NCBI GenBank assembly: GCA_944385195.1
Contig: CALWWH010000153.1
Span: forward strand, 1-7,493
Direction: 5' to 3'
Source of the DNA: an uncultured Oscillospiraceae bacterium
Lineage (GTDB): Bacteria; Bacillota; Clostridia; Oscillospirales; Oscillospiraceae
Length of the DNA stretch: 7,493 bases
The translations under genes were made by a program, and so were the position numbers. The notes below the pieces were generated by a model, which made no database searches, had not been told where the DNA came from, and was given only the letters and a program-made list of their open reading frames with translations. Shown here piece by piece: positions 1 to 5,979 of this stretch (within the stretch, counting starts at the first letter, position 1; each line of letters starts with the position of its first letter).

Positions 1-2
1 CG

Positions 3-794
3 CGCCTGCACGAGAACGCCTGCGAGACCTTTGCGGCCCGGCCCTGGATCTGGGGGAGCTTTGTGTGGAACATGTTCGACTTTGGCAGCTCCTTCCGCCG
101 GGAGGGCGGCACCAGAGGCCGCAACAATAAGGGCCTGGTGACCATGGACCGGAAGGTCAAGAAGGACGCATACTACGTCTACAAGGCCTGGCTGAGCCCG
201 GAGCCCTTCGTGCACATCGACGGGCGGCGGTACTTTGCCCGGCCCGGAGCCCAGACCACCATCCGCATCCACAGCAACCAGAGCGAGGTCTCGCTCTATG
301 CCGGCGGCCAGCTGGTGGGCACCCAGACCGGGGCGCACGTGTTTGTGTTTGAGAACGTGCCCCTGAGCCGGGAGGGGACGGTTTTGACCGCCCGGGCGGG
401 GGACTGCACCGACACCATCACGCTCTGGGCCGTGGAGGAAAAGCCGGCGCAGTTTACCTTCCCGGACTTTCAGCGGGCGCAAAACGCGCGCAACTGGTTT
501 GAGAGTCTGGAGGAGGTGGCAGGGACCCTGGAGACCAGGCCCGGCTATTACTCGGTCCACGACACCATGGGCCAGATCAAGGCCAACCCCGTGACGAGGG
601 ATATTTTCATGGACTGCCTGACCGCGGGGTTAGAGCGCAGCCTGTCCCCGGAACGGGTCATGGTGGGCGATGAGAGCGTCACGGTGGCCGATGCCATGTC
701 CGTGGGGATGCTGGCCCACTTCCTGGGCCGGAAAAAGGAGACCATCCTCCGCAAACTCCACGCCGCCCTCTCCCAGGTCGAGAAAACAAACTAA
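3..794 (+). CDS. Glycoside hydrolase family 2 (beta-galactosidase-like), C-terminal part, 5' end cut by the window
   Basis: The reading frame is open from base 3 to the TAA at 792-794, giving 263 visible residues; the true start lies left of the window. The first visible residues, with WIWGSFVWNMFDFGSS (about 15-30), followed by NNKGLVTMDRKVKKDAYYVYKAW (about 41-63), are the typical end of the GH2 TIM-barrel catalytic domain. About residues 65-140 form an Ig-like beta domain of the kind that follows the barrel in clostridial GH2 enzymes. The last ~110 residues look helical, with a YYSVHDTMGQIKANP segment that I recall as a C-terminal add-on in Firmicute glycosidases. The nucleophile and acid/base glutamates lie upstream and cannot be checked. 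Expected role is hydrolysis of beta-galactosides or related beta-glycosides; substrate is not determinable from this part. Family assignment is strong, exact activity is inference. A GTG at 63 also opens this frame but falls inside the conserved barrel end, so it is not a start. Confidence 0.9.
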   Translation, partial: RLHENACETFAARPWIWGSFVWNMFDFGSSFRREGGTRGRNNKGLVTMDRKVKKDAYYVYKAWLSPEPFVHIDGRRYFARPGAQTTIRIHSNQSEVSLYAGGQLVGTQTGAHVFVFENVPLSREGTVLTARAGDCTDTITLWAVEEKPAQFTFPDFQRAQNARNWFESLEEVAGTLETRPGYYSVHDTMGQIKANPVTRDIFMDCLTAGLERSLSPERVMVGDESVTVADAMSVGMLAHFLGRKKETILRKLHAALSQVEKTN

Positions 795-873
795 AAGGCA
801 GCCTTCGGGCTATGCTTCCCGGCGCAGAATGCCGACAAAGGGCATAATCAACATGTTTAATTTATAAGCACCT

Positions 874-937
874 TAACTAGCGTGATTTGCTGTTTTTTCC
901 ACGGTAAATCATGCTAGTTACGGTAAATCATGCTAGT
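874..937. repeat. Cluster of one inverted and two direct copies of a 15-18-bp element
   Basis: An 18-bp direct repeat, ACGGTAAATCATGCTAGT, occurs at 901-918 and again at 920-937, one base apart. The left arm TAACTAGCGTGATTT at 874-888 is the inverse of AAATCATGCTAGTTA (906-920), with 14 of 15 positions complementary and a G-T pair at the other. The segment could form a 15-bp hairpin with a 17-nt loop, or be three half-sites for a DNA-binding protein. The loop carries a TTTTTT run, but it lies inside rather than after the stem, so this is not an ordinary terminator. Confidence 0.75.
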
Positions 938-1093
938 ATTTTGTTTTGCTCTCCGTCTCTCAAGAAGCAAACGTCCGCTTTTTCCGACCTTGGGAACCTC
1001 CGGTTTTCGGACCATACTAAATAGAAATTCTGCCAAAAGCACGAAATCGTTCTATTTCCGCCCCGATTATTCTAACGCAAAACAAACAAAAAA

Positions 1094-1102
1094 TGCTATA
1101 CT
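1094..1102 (+). promoter_or_regulatory. Candidate extended -10 promoter for the creatininase-like operon
   Basis: TGCTATACT matches the TGnTATAAT extended -10 form with one mismatch. No good -35 is seen 16-18 bases upstream, which is acceptable for extended -10 promoters. It is the best sigma-A-like candidate in the gap and would give a leader of about 160 nt before the first gene. Inference from motif only. Confidence 0.4.
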
Positions 1103-1133
1103 AAACTCAGAAAATTTGTAACAGGAGGATAAT

Positions 1134-1178
1134 TTGATTCGGCGAGTATCAGAAAATGACCAGGATGCTCGATATTGA
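1134..1178 (+). CDS. Possible 14-codon leader ORF
   Basis: A TTG codon at 1134-1136 stands 5 nt after a perfect AGGAGG (1123-1128) and opens a 14-codon frame, reading MIRRVSENDQDARY if TTG is the start, ending in TGA at 1176-1178. It lies inside the predicted 5' leader of the creatininase-like operon, 91 bp before the first gene. The peptide has no run of one amino acid as in classical attenuators. It may be a leader peptide, or the SD may be a relic of a lost gene start. The SD is seen directly; translation is speculation. Confidence 0.25.
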   Translation: MIRRVSENDQDARY

Positions 1179-1257
1179 CCAGTGTGGGACCCAGATATAG
1201 CAACAACATATTTTGTGGCTGTAGCAACGGCACAAAATGCATTTCATTCATCCTACC

Positions 1258-1265
1258 AAGGAGGG
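1258..1265 (+). promoter_or_regulatory. Ribosome binding site setting the start of creatininase-like copy 1
   Basis: AAGGAGGG lies 4 nt before the ATG at 1270. An in-frame ATG at 1237 would add 11 residues and put this SD inside the gene; the 1270 start also gives an MRT-N/H-I-F/Y N-terminus matching the next paralogue. Confidence 0.85.
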
Positions 1266-1269
1266 TACA

Positions 1270-2178
1270 ATGAGAACGAACATTTTTAACGAGATGACCG
1301 CTCGCGAGATTGAAACTTATCTTGCCAGCGGTAAAGACGCAATTTTCATCGCAATTGGCTCTACCGGCGCGCACGGCAATCTGCCCGTAAACGCAGACAC
1401 AGTTATGGCTGAGGGTCTTGCCACTGTGCTGGCCGAGAAAAGCGGCGCGCTGGTGCTGACCGGCCTGCCCTACTTCTACCCCGGCGAGGCAGTCATCAGC
1501 AGCGCTACTGTGTATACCAGCCTGCGTGATGGGTATGAGTATCTCTGGAAGATCATGTCCTCTCTGATCCACCAGGGCTTTAAGAAGCTATTTGTTGTCC
1601 CCAGCCATGAGAACATCGCCATTATGCTCCGTGCGTTTACCCGCGATTTCTTCGAAGCGACCCACTATCACCCGATCGTGATCGATCTGATGAGCGTCCT
1701 CTCCGGCGCCGTGAAGCACGACCGAAAGGCCGGCATGTCCAACCGCGCCCAGTATGAGATGGAGGCCAAAAAGAGACTGCAGGCCGCGCTGCCGTATCCC
1801 GATTCCTACGAGCGCCTGATCTGCGGAGCCTATAAGATCATGGGCAAGGAAAACCAGCTGATCGTCGATCCCGAGGTGAAAAACTCCCTGGCCACCCCGC
1901 TGGACCCGGAGGTCGCCAATCTCGTCGATCGCGCCAAGAGATTTGGCGGTACGGCTGCCGAGATGTACGATGACCCCAGCAAGATCACCACCGGCATCGC
2001 GTTTACTTCCATCGAAGAGAGAGACCAGGTCTGTGCCGAATACGAAAAGAAACTGAGAGATACGGTTGACGCCATTGACGTAGACCTTCTGCTGAAGGTT
2101 GTCGGCGACTACCAGGAGTACGCTCTGGGTGTCTGTGAGGTATTCCCGCGCTTTAACAAGCTGGCGGAAAACCGCTGA
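1270..2178 (+). CDS. Creatininase-family hydrolase, copy 1 (divergent active site)
   Basis: 302 residues from ATG 1270, chosen by its SD and by agreement with the two downstream paralogues. It belongs to the creatininase (creatinine amidohydrolase) family, whose members are metal-dependent cytosolic hydrolases of cyclic amides and related bonds. The family core GSTEqHGxHLPxxxD appears here as GSTGAHGNLPVNADT (30-44): His35 and Asp43 are kept, but the expected metal-binding Glu is Gly33. The later family NGHGGN motif reads VPSHEN (110-115), keeping His113. The HGGG seen in copies 2 and 3 near the C-terminus is ITTG here. The C-terminus has the LKVVGDYQEY...FPRFNKL signature shared by all three copies. 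With one ligand and HGGG missing, it may be inactive, or may use Glu114 as a substitute ligand. First gene of the apparent three-gene operon, 19 bp before copy 2. Family strong; substrate unknown. Confidence 0.85.
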   Translation: MRTNIFNEMTAREIETYLASGKDAIFIAIGSTGAHGNLPVNADTVMAEGLATVLAEKSGALVLTGLPYFYPGEAVISSATVYTSLRDGYEYLWKIMSSLIHQGFKKLFVVPSHENIAIMLRAFTRDFFEATHYHPIVIDLMSVLSGAVKHDRKAGMSNRAQYEMEAKKRLQAALPYPDSYERLICGAYKIMGKENQLIVDPEVKNSLATPLDPEVANLVDRAKRFGGTAAEMYDDPSKITTGIAFTSIEERDQVCAEYEKKLRDTVDAIDVDLLLKVVGDYQEYALGVCEVFPRFNKLAENR

Positions 2179-2182
2179 GCAG

Positions 2183-2189
2183 AAAGGAG
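2183..2189 (+). promoter_or_regulatory. Ribosome binding site setting the start of creatininase-like copy 2
   Basis: AAAGGAG lies 8 nt before ATG 2198, in the 19-bp gap after copy 1. The frame is open further upstream to an ATG at 2099, but that would overlap the end of copy 1 by 80 bases and add 33 residues with no counterpart in the paralogues. Confidence 0.85.
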
Positions 2190-2197
2190 AGAGCATA

Positions 2198-3025
2198 ATG
2201 AGAACGCATATCTATAATAAAATGACCGCACAGGAGATCGAGGATTACCTCGCCTCCGGAAGAGATACCGTCGTCATTGCTGCCGGCCCGACCGAAATCC
2301 ATGGAGAATCCCCCCTGGATATCGAAAACGCTTTTGCGCAGCTGCAGGCCGTGAGCATTGCAGAAGCAATCGATGCGGTTGCTGTCATCAACCTGCCCTA
2401 TATCTATCCGGGCGGCACTGCCATCGGCAGAGGCACCGTGTGGACCACCGAGCTGCAGAACTATGACTTTGCCTTCCAGTTCTGCAAGTCCCTTGTGGAT
2501 CAGGGCTTCCGGAAGATTCTGATCGTTCCGGGCCATGGTGCTTATTGGCTTCCCTTCTTCATCCGCGACTTCTTTGACAAGACCCACATCCTCCCGGTTC
2601 AGGTTCGCTCCAGCGCCAAGATGCCGGCCGACGCTGTGGGCGGCGTGACGGCCATGGACAAGTTCCTAGACTCTGCGGCTATGATCAAGATCAAGCAGCA
2701 GCTTAAGAACCTCCGGATCGATCCCAATGCGACCGCTCAGAGAGGTGAGGTTTTGGAGAATGATCCGGTTCTGGCGGATTTTGCCGATATCGTCAGACCC
2801 TTCGGCGGCGTAGCTGCTCTTGCATTCAAGGACAGACGCCAGCACGGCGGCGGCTATGTCTATAAGAGCTTAGAAGAGGCGATGGAAATCGCCGAGATGG
2901 CCATCAAGGCCAGCGCCGAGGGAGCAGAAAGTGCCGACTTCGGCGGCCTCTGCGAGGCGCTGGACGCGTATCAGGCTTACGCTGCTAAAATTGCCGAGAA
3001 GAATCCCAGATTCAACAATCTTTGA
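2198..3025 (+). CDS. Creatininase-family hydrolase, copy 2
   Basis: 275 residues from ATG 2198. Its N-terminus MRTHIYNKMTAQEIEDYLASG aligns residue by residue with copy 1 and copy 3. The metal-site core reads GPTEIHGESPLDIEN (30-44), so Glu33 and His35 are present while the usual family Asp is Glu43. The later His motif is VPGHG (110-114, His113), followed by a helix about two residues shorter than in the other copies. A RRQHGGGYV motif sits in the C-terminal third, where copy 3 has AEHGGGIV. The C-terminus ends AYAAKIAEKNPRFNNL, the shared signature in weaker form. It is the shortest of the three, mostly through a smaller middle region (about 130-190). Probable metal-dependent amidohydrolase or lactone-type hydrolase in the cytosol (no signal peptide seen). 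The usual HAGE-type motif of typical creatininases is not visible. Substrate cannot be named. Confidence 0.85.
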   Translation: MRTHIYNKMTAQEIEDYLASGRDTVVIAAGPTEIHGESPLDIENAFAQLQAVSIAEAIDAVAVINLPYIYPGGTAIGRGTVWTTELQNYDFAFQFCKSLVDQGFRKILIVPGHGAYWLPFFIRDFFDKTHILPVQVRSSAKMPADAVGGVTAMDKFLDSAAMIKIKQQLKNLRIDPNATAQRGEVLENDPVLADFADIVRPFGGVAALAFKDRRQHGGGYVYKSLEEAMEIAEMAIKASAEGAESADFGGLCEALDAYQAYAAKIAEKNPRFNNL

Positions 3026-3045
3026 TTGCTGATCTACGTTTAGCT

Positions 3046-3051
3046 AGGAGG
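3046..3051 (+). promoter_or_regulatory. Ribosome binding site of creatininase-like copy 3
   Basis: A perfect AGGAGG lies 5 nt before ATG 3057 in the 31-bp gap after copy 2. Each of the three genes has its own strong site, which suits production of comparable amounts of the three proteins. Confidence 0.85.
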
Positions 3052-3056
3052 TTTGT

Positions 3057-3926
3057 ATGAGAAACCACGTTTTGAGTAAGATGACCGGTGACGAGGTTGA
3101 AGCATATCTGGATCGCGGTGGGGATACCATCTTTATTGCAGTCGGTGTTGTGGAGTGTCACGGTACGCTGCCCGTTGACTGCGAAACAATCGGTCCGGAG
3201 GCATACGCCGTCGCCCTGGCAGAAAAGTATGACGCCGTCGCCATGATCGACCTGCCCTTCTTCTATGCTGGCGGCACCGTCATCAGCAACGCCACGGTAC
3301 ACCTGTCCGTTCAGAACAGCATCCAGTGGCTGACCCAGATTTGCCGTTCTCTGGTCGACCAGGGCTTCAAAAAGCTGATTCTCATCAGCGGCCACGGCCC
3401 TGCCGCCATCAGCATCAATGCCTTTGCCAGAGATTTCTATGAGAAGTACCACATTCACCCCGTGCACATCAGCAGCATGTCCTTCCAGATGAAGGCATTC
3501 GGCGGCGACTTTACGAATATGCCCGAGCAGGCACAGTACATCACCTATGGCCAGTATAAGTACATGGGCCAGATGGACTATATCCCGATCGTCCCCGATG
3601 CGCCGGAAGGCAGACTCCCGCGGAAGGAAGTTGAGCCTGAGCTCGCCGCCTTCCAGAAGGCAATGCGGGCCGTTGGCGGTACCGTGACCAGCATTATGTA
3701 CTCCGATCCGGCCGAGCACGGCGGCGGCATCGTGGTTCGCAGTGAAGAAGAGCGCGAGGAAATCTGCGCCAAGGGCGAGAAGGCCTTCCTCGAAGTGATC
3801 GACAAAGTCGATCTCACGGAGCTGCTGAAGGCCCTGGGCGACTATCAGGACTACACCCAGCGCCTGCTGGAAAAGTATCCGCGCCTGAATAAGCTCCACG
3901 TCTCCACCAACTGCGGAATCATGTAA
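3057..3926 (+). CDS. Creatininase-family hydrolase, copy 3
   Basis: 289 residues from ATG 3057. The core motif reads GVVECHGTLPVDCET (30-44), with Glu33, His35 and Glu43 (Asp in typical members), and ISGHGP (110-115) with His113. A DPAEHGGGIVVRS segment (about 217-229) precedes a helix with KGEKAFLEV, which resembles the ATAEKGE C-terminal helix of typical creatininases. The shared end signature is ALGDYQDYTQRLLEKYPRLNKL, followed by a nine-residue tail, HVSTNCGIM, absent from the other copies. Of the three it looks closest to a working enzyme. No signal peptide, so cytosolic. Last gene of the apparent operon: it is followed by hairpins and a strong terminator. Related enzymes act on creatinine, on formamide or peptide bonds in cofactor routes, and on 3-dehydro-scyllo-inosose (IolN); a role with sugar-derived compounds would suit the neighbourhood but is inference. 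Confidence 0.88.
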   Translation: MRNHVLSKMTGDEVEAYLDRGGDTIFIAVGVVECHGTLPVDCETIGPEAYAVALAEKYDAVAMIDLPFFYAGGTVISNATVHLSVQNSIQWLTQICRSLVDQGFKKLILISGHGPAAISINAFARDFYEKYHIHPVHISSMSFQMKAFGGDFTNMPEQAQYITYGQYKYMGQMDYIPIVPDAPEGRLPRKEVEPELAAFQKAMRAVGGTVTSIMYSDPAEHGGGIVVRSEEEREEICAKGEKAFLEVIDKVDLTELLKALGDYQDYTQRLLEKYPRLNKLHVSTNCGIM

Positions 3927-4233
3927 CGGGCCTTTCACAGGCACCAGCCCGCATCAAAAATAACGGGCGGCTTTGCCGTCAGGGTGCGGCTGTGATGTCA
4001 AAACAGAATGAGAGGGCCAAGGCATGATGTGCCTTGGCCCTCTCATTTTTGTATATCCTGTGTTTTTGGTCCATCGCAAAAATCCCCTCAATGTAAAGCG
4101 ATAACACACGCAGGGGGCAAGCGACGATCTGGAAGAATACGAACGATGTTGATACTGCCACTCAGGGATCAGCTTCTGACCCAGAGCGTTGTGAAGGTAC
4201 TTTTCTAAATTCCTGATGCATCAGACCTTATTC
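3927..4233. other. Intergenic region between two convergent transcription units
   Basis: It separates copy 3 (+) from the glycosylase gene (-). It contains alternating CGGGC (3927-3931), GCCCG (3947-3951) and CGGGC (3964-3968) words that can form mutually exclusive hairpins, a CGGC-TTT-GCCG hairpin just after, the strong terminator at 4007-4050, and a 12-bp palindrome CTGATGCATCAG at 4213-4224. I see no supported gene in 4051-4233; short open frames on both strands there have no recognisable family or convincing ribosome site, and it could be decayed sequence. Confidence 0.65.
4007..4050. terminator. Strong intrinsic terminator of the creatininase-like operon, possibly bidirectional
   Basis: AATGAGAGGGCCAAGGCA (4007-4024) and its exact inverse (4030-4047) form an 18-bp stem with a 5-nt loop, ending in TTTTT (4046-4050) on the plus strand. 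On the minus strand the stem is followed by CTGTTTTG, a weaker T-rich tail, so it may also stop the glycosylase transcript coming from the right. Confidence 0.92.
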
Positions 4234-4944
4234 TTACAAATTAGATAGGGCATTTAAGTATTTCTGCATAAATTCTTCCCTTCGATTCGAGTGATATTGC
4301 GTAATAAAACGCGGATGTTCTAACGGGATGATGACTTTAAATAAGTTCGTAATTTCATTGAGCCGGGATAAGAATCTATAGTTTTCTCCACTTCCAATAC
4401 AATAACAAACCGAGGTGTCAATGCCAAAGGCAATTTGGCTTTGTATGCTGCGAACAATAAAGGGAACCAGTGACTGTTGCAGCTGTTTGTTTTCGTAGTA
4501 GTTGCAGTTTACTTCATGCCCCTTTGAATTGGTCTTAACTATGCCGAGAGGACAAACAAAATTCATATAGAAATCTGCATAAAACTTCCGGCAACCCCCA
4601 TATTGCTCCATAACATCAAATAGAAAACCGGACGATGCCTTGTTAATATAGAACTTGTCAATTAAAATTCCTGTTTCCTTTTGAAGATGTTGCGCCTCTT
4701 CAAAAGGAACTCCTATGACCGATGAACCGCGGCGCGCAGGCGAACTACCAAGTATGATGCGGCGTGTATGTGTGTCATGATAGTATTTTTCATAAAACGC
4801 CTTCGTTACTTTCTCAACTTGTTCTCTTTGCGCACCTGCAAATGGATTCCTTATTTTAAATCCGGCTGGCAAATCAAGACTCTCATTTGCCAAATCAGCA
4901 TTAAATTTCAGTACTTTTTCGCAAAAAGTTACATTTTCCTTCAT
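4234..4944 (-). CDS. SMUG2-like uracil-DNA glycosylase family protein
   Basis: 236 residues. The uracil-DNA glycosylase superfamily removes uracil or damaged bases from DNA. Family features visible: an NPF near the N-terminus (33-35), motif 1 as LGSSPARRGSSVIGVPF (65-81), NFVCPLG (128-134) resembling the NxCPL uracil-pocket segment of SMUG1, GSGENYRFL (184-192), and motif 2 EHPRFITQY (209-217) with His210, followed by the usual YL..L end. In typical members motif 1 reads GxNPGxxG; here Ser68 stands where the catalytic Asn is expected and Ala70 replaces Gly, so activity may be altered. The gene is visibly richer in A and T than both flanks, hinting at horizontal transfer. Upstream there is only a weak SD (AAAAAGG). 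It lies 114 bp downstream of araC on the same strand, past a GC hairpin, so co-transcription is uncertain. Family call is fairly strong; the consequence of the substitution is inference. Confidence 0.82.
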   Translation of the reverse strand: MKENVTFCEKVLKFNADLANESLDLPAGFKIRNPFAGAQREQVEKVTKAFYEKYYHDTHTRRIILGSSPARRGSSVIGVPFEEAQHLQKETGILIDKFYINKASSGFLFDVMEQYGGCRKFYADFYMNFVCPLGIVKTNSKGHEVNCNYYENKQLQQSLVPFIVRSIQSQIAFGIDTSVCYCIGSGENYRFLSRLNEITNLFKVIIPLEHPRFITQYHSNRREEFMQKYLNALSNL

Positions 4945-5025
4945 TTGTCATACCTTTTTTACCCTTTGATTCTATTTTACCGGCCCGCTTTCTATCGTTT
5001 TAAAGTTTGTACGTCTGCTCGCCCA

Positions 5026-5052
5026 GCGCCCTGCCCACCCCAGGCAGGGCGC
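5026..5052. terminator. GC-rich hairpin after araC, possible terminator
   Basis: GCGCCCTGCC (5026-5035) and GGCAGGGCGC (5043-5052) form a perfect 10-bp stem with a 7-nt loop, starting 6 bp beyond the araC stop on the minus strand. There is no T-run directly after it in that direction, so it may be a weak terminator or a stem that protects the 3' end of the mRNA. Confidence 0.5.
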
Positions 5053-5058
5053 ACAGCC

Positions 5059-5952
5059 TCATTTTTTTATTTCCGCTTTTTGCGAGTGCACACCGTATTT
5101 CTCCCGGTAGGCGCTGGGCGTCAAGTGGAATTCCTTTTCAAAGAGCTGATAAAAATGCGACAGCGTCAGAATCCCCACCTCGGCAGCTATCTCGATGATG
5201 CTCCGCTCGGTGCCGCACAGCAGCGCCGCCGCCATGAGAATGCGATGGTGGTTGCGGAAACGTGTAAAGCTCATGCCAAACTCCTGCCGGATGGTCGTCG
5301 AGAGATAGGAAGGGGCATAGCCAAACTGTTTTGCCGTTTCCTCCAGGGTCACGGCGGCGCAGTTGCTCTGGATATAGCGCGATATCTGATCTAGCTGGGC
5401 ATCGATGCCCAGCTTTGCAGGTCTGGACTGCTGCAAGAGGGTGCTGTCGGCCTCGGTAAAAAACAGCAGCAAAAGCAGCTCCGTCGACTGGTCGCTGTGG
5501 GCGCTGGGGTCAAAATAGCTGCAAAGCATCAGCTTGCCATAGATATCTGTGGTACTCTCCACCCCAAAATCGATGAGCAGGTAGTCTGAGGGCGCATGTT
5601 TCTGAAACATCGGCCCCACCATTTGCAGGGGACTGATGCGCTGATAGAACTTGGGGATCAGCATCTTCTCGTCGATGAAAATGCTCACGGCAATATCTTC
5701 ATGGCCGCAGGTATGGATCTTGTGATACACTCCGCCCGTCAAAATGAGCAGGGTTCCCGGTTTCTGGATCACAACCGCCCCGTTGACCTCGTGGGTCAGG
5801 CTTCCCTCCAAAACATAGATCGCCTCATAGTATTCCTGAAAATGTGCAGGATTCTCATTGAGCCGGCCGTTTTTTGCAATATAAAACGGGATTTCCTCTA
5901 TCAAACCATTGTTGGGGTTGGCCGCATTGAAGGGCGGGCGTACACTATACAT
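5059..5952 (-). CDS. AraC-family transcriptional regulator (cupin sensor + AraC HTH)
   Basis: 297 residues. Residues about 20-100 form an AraC-type cupin sensor: HFQEYYEAIYVLEGSLTHEV (38-57) and KPGTLLILTGGVYHKI (64-79) are typical beta-barrel segments that bind a sugar or other small ligand. Residues about 187-287 are the two-helix-turn-helix DNA-binding domain: TLEETAKQFGYAPSYLSTTI (first HTH, 202-221) and IIEIAAEVGILTLSHFYQLF (second HTH, 252-271), ending FHLTPSAYREKYG. Likely a ligand-responsive activator of nearby sugar-uptake genes; the divergent solute-binding protein gene at 6278 is the natural target (inference). The start is uncertain: ATG 5952 has no SD, the frame is closed by TGA 7 codons upstream, and no other good start exists further in. 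It may depend on translation coupled to the small ORF upstream. A 15-bp palindrome just upstream may be its own operator. Confidence 0.92.
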   Translation of the reverse strand: MYSVRPPFNAANPNNGLIEEIPFYIAKNGRLNENPAHFQEYYEAIYVLEGSLTHEVNGAVVIQKPGTLLILTGGVYHKIHTCGHEDIAVSIFIDEKMLIPKFYQRISPLQMVGPMFQKHAPSDYLLIDFGVESTTDIYGKLMLCSYFDPSAHSDQSTELLLLLFFTEADSTLLQQSRPAKLGIDAQLDQISRYIQSNCAAVTLEETAKQFGYAPSYLSTTIRQEFGMSFTRFRNHHRILMAAALLCGTERSIIEIAAEVGILTLSHFYQLFEKEFHLTPSAYREKYGVHSQKAEIKK

Positions 5953-5964
5953 ACTGGTACTGTT

Positions 5965-5979
5965 GAAATCTCAGATTTC
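5965..5979. promoter_or_regulatory. 15-bp palindrome upstream of araC, possible operator
   Basis: GAAATCT-C-AGATTTC is a perfect 7+1+7 palindrome. It covers the stop codon of the small upstream ORF and ends 13 bp before the araC start. Its symmetry suits a dimeric DNA-binding protein, perhaps autoregulation. AraC proteins more often use direct repeats, so another regulator is possible. Confidence 0.4.

Larger units (their letters stand above)
795..1269. other. 475-bp intergenic region before the creatininase-like operon
   Basis: No full-length gene is visible. Just after the GH2 stop is a short AGCC-TTCG-GGCT hairpin (800-811) without a T-run, so no convincing terminator for the GH2 gene is seen. 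Then follow a repeat cluster (874-937), a candidate extended -10 promoter (1094-1102), an SD with a possible 14-codon leader ORF (1123-1178), and a modest 8-bp hairpin (1210-1217 with 1231-1238) upstream of the SD of the first creatininase-like gene. The stretch 940-1090 is AT-rich with a loose inverted pair AAATAGAA / TTCTATTT and no recognised function. Confidence 0.7.

Noticed and set aside
874..937. CRISPR array
   Set aside because: Only two direct copies with a one-base gap and one inverted copy; there are no spacers of regular length and no cas genes.
930..1121. 63-codon plus-strand frame in the first intergenic gap
   Set aside because: No SD, no recognisable family, and it overlaps the repeat cluster and the promoter candidate.
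1096..2196. Two long minus-strand open frames antisense to copy 1
   Set aside because: They mirror the creatininase-like gene, lack a convincing ribosome site and have no family features.
3012..3944. 310-codon minus-strand open frame over copy 3
   Set aside because: It is antisense to a gene with clear family motifs and a perfect SD; its product has no recognisable motif. Codon bias in the true gene keeps the opposite frame open.
3979..4208. Short open frames on both strands in the terminator region
   Set aside because: They run through the terminator stem and show no family features or good ribosome site.
4768..5394. 208-codon plus-strand frame spanning the glycosylase start and araC end
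   Set aside because: It crosses two minus-strand genes with clear motifs and a GC hairpin; the composition looks random.
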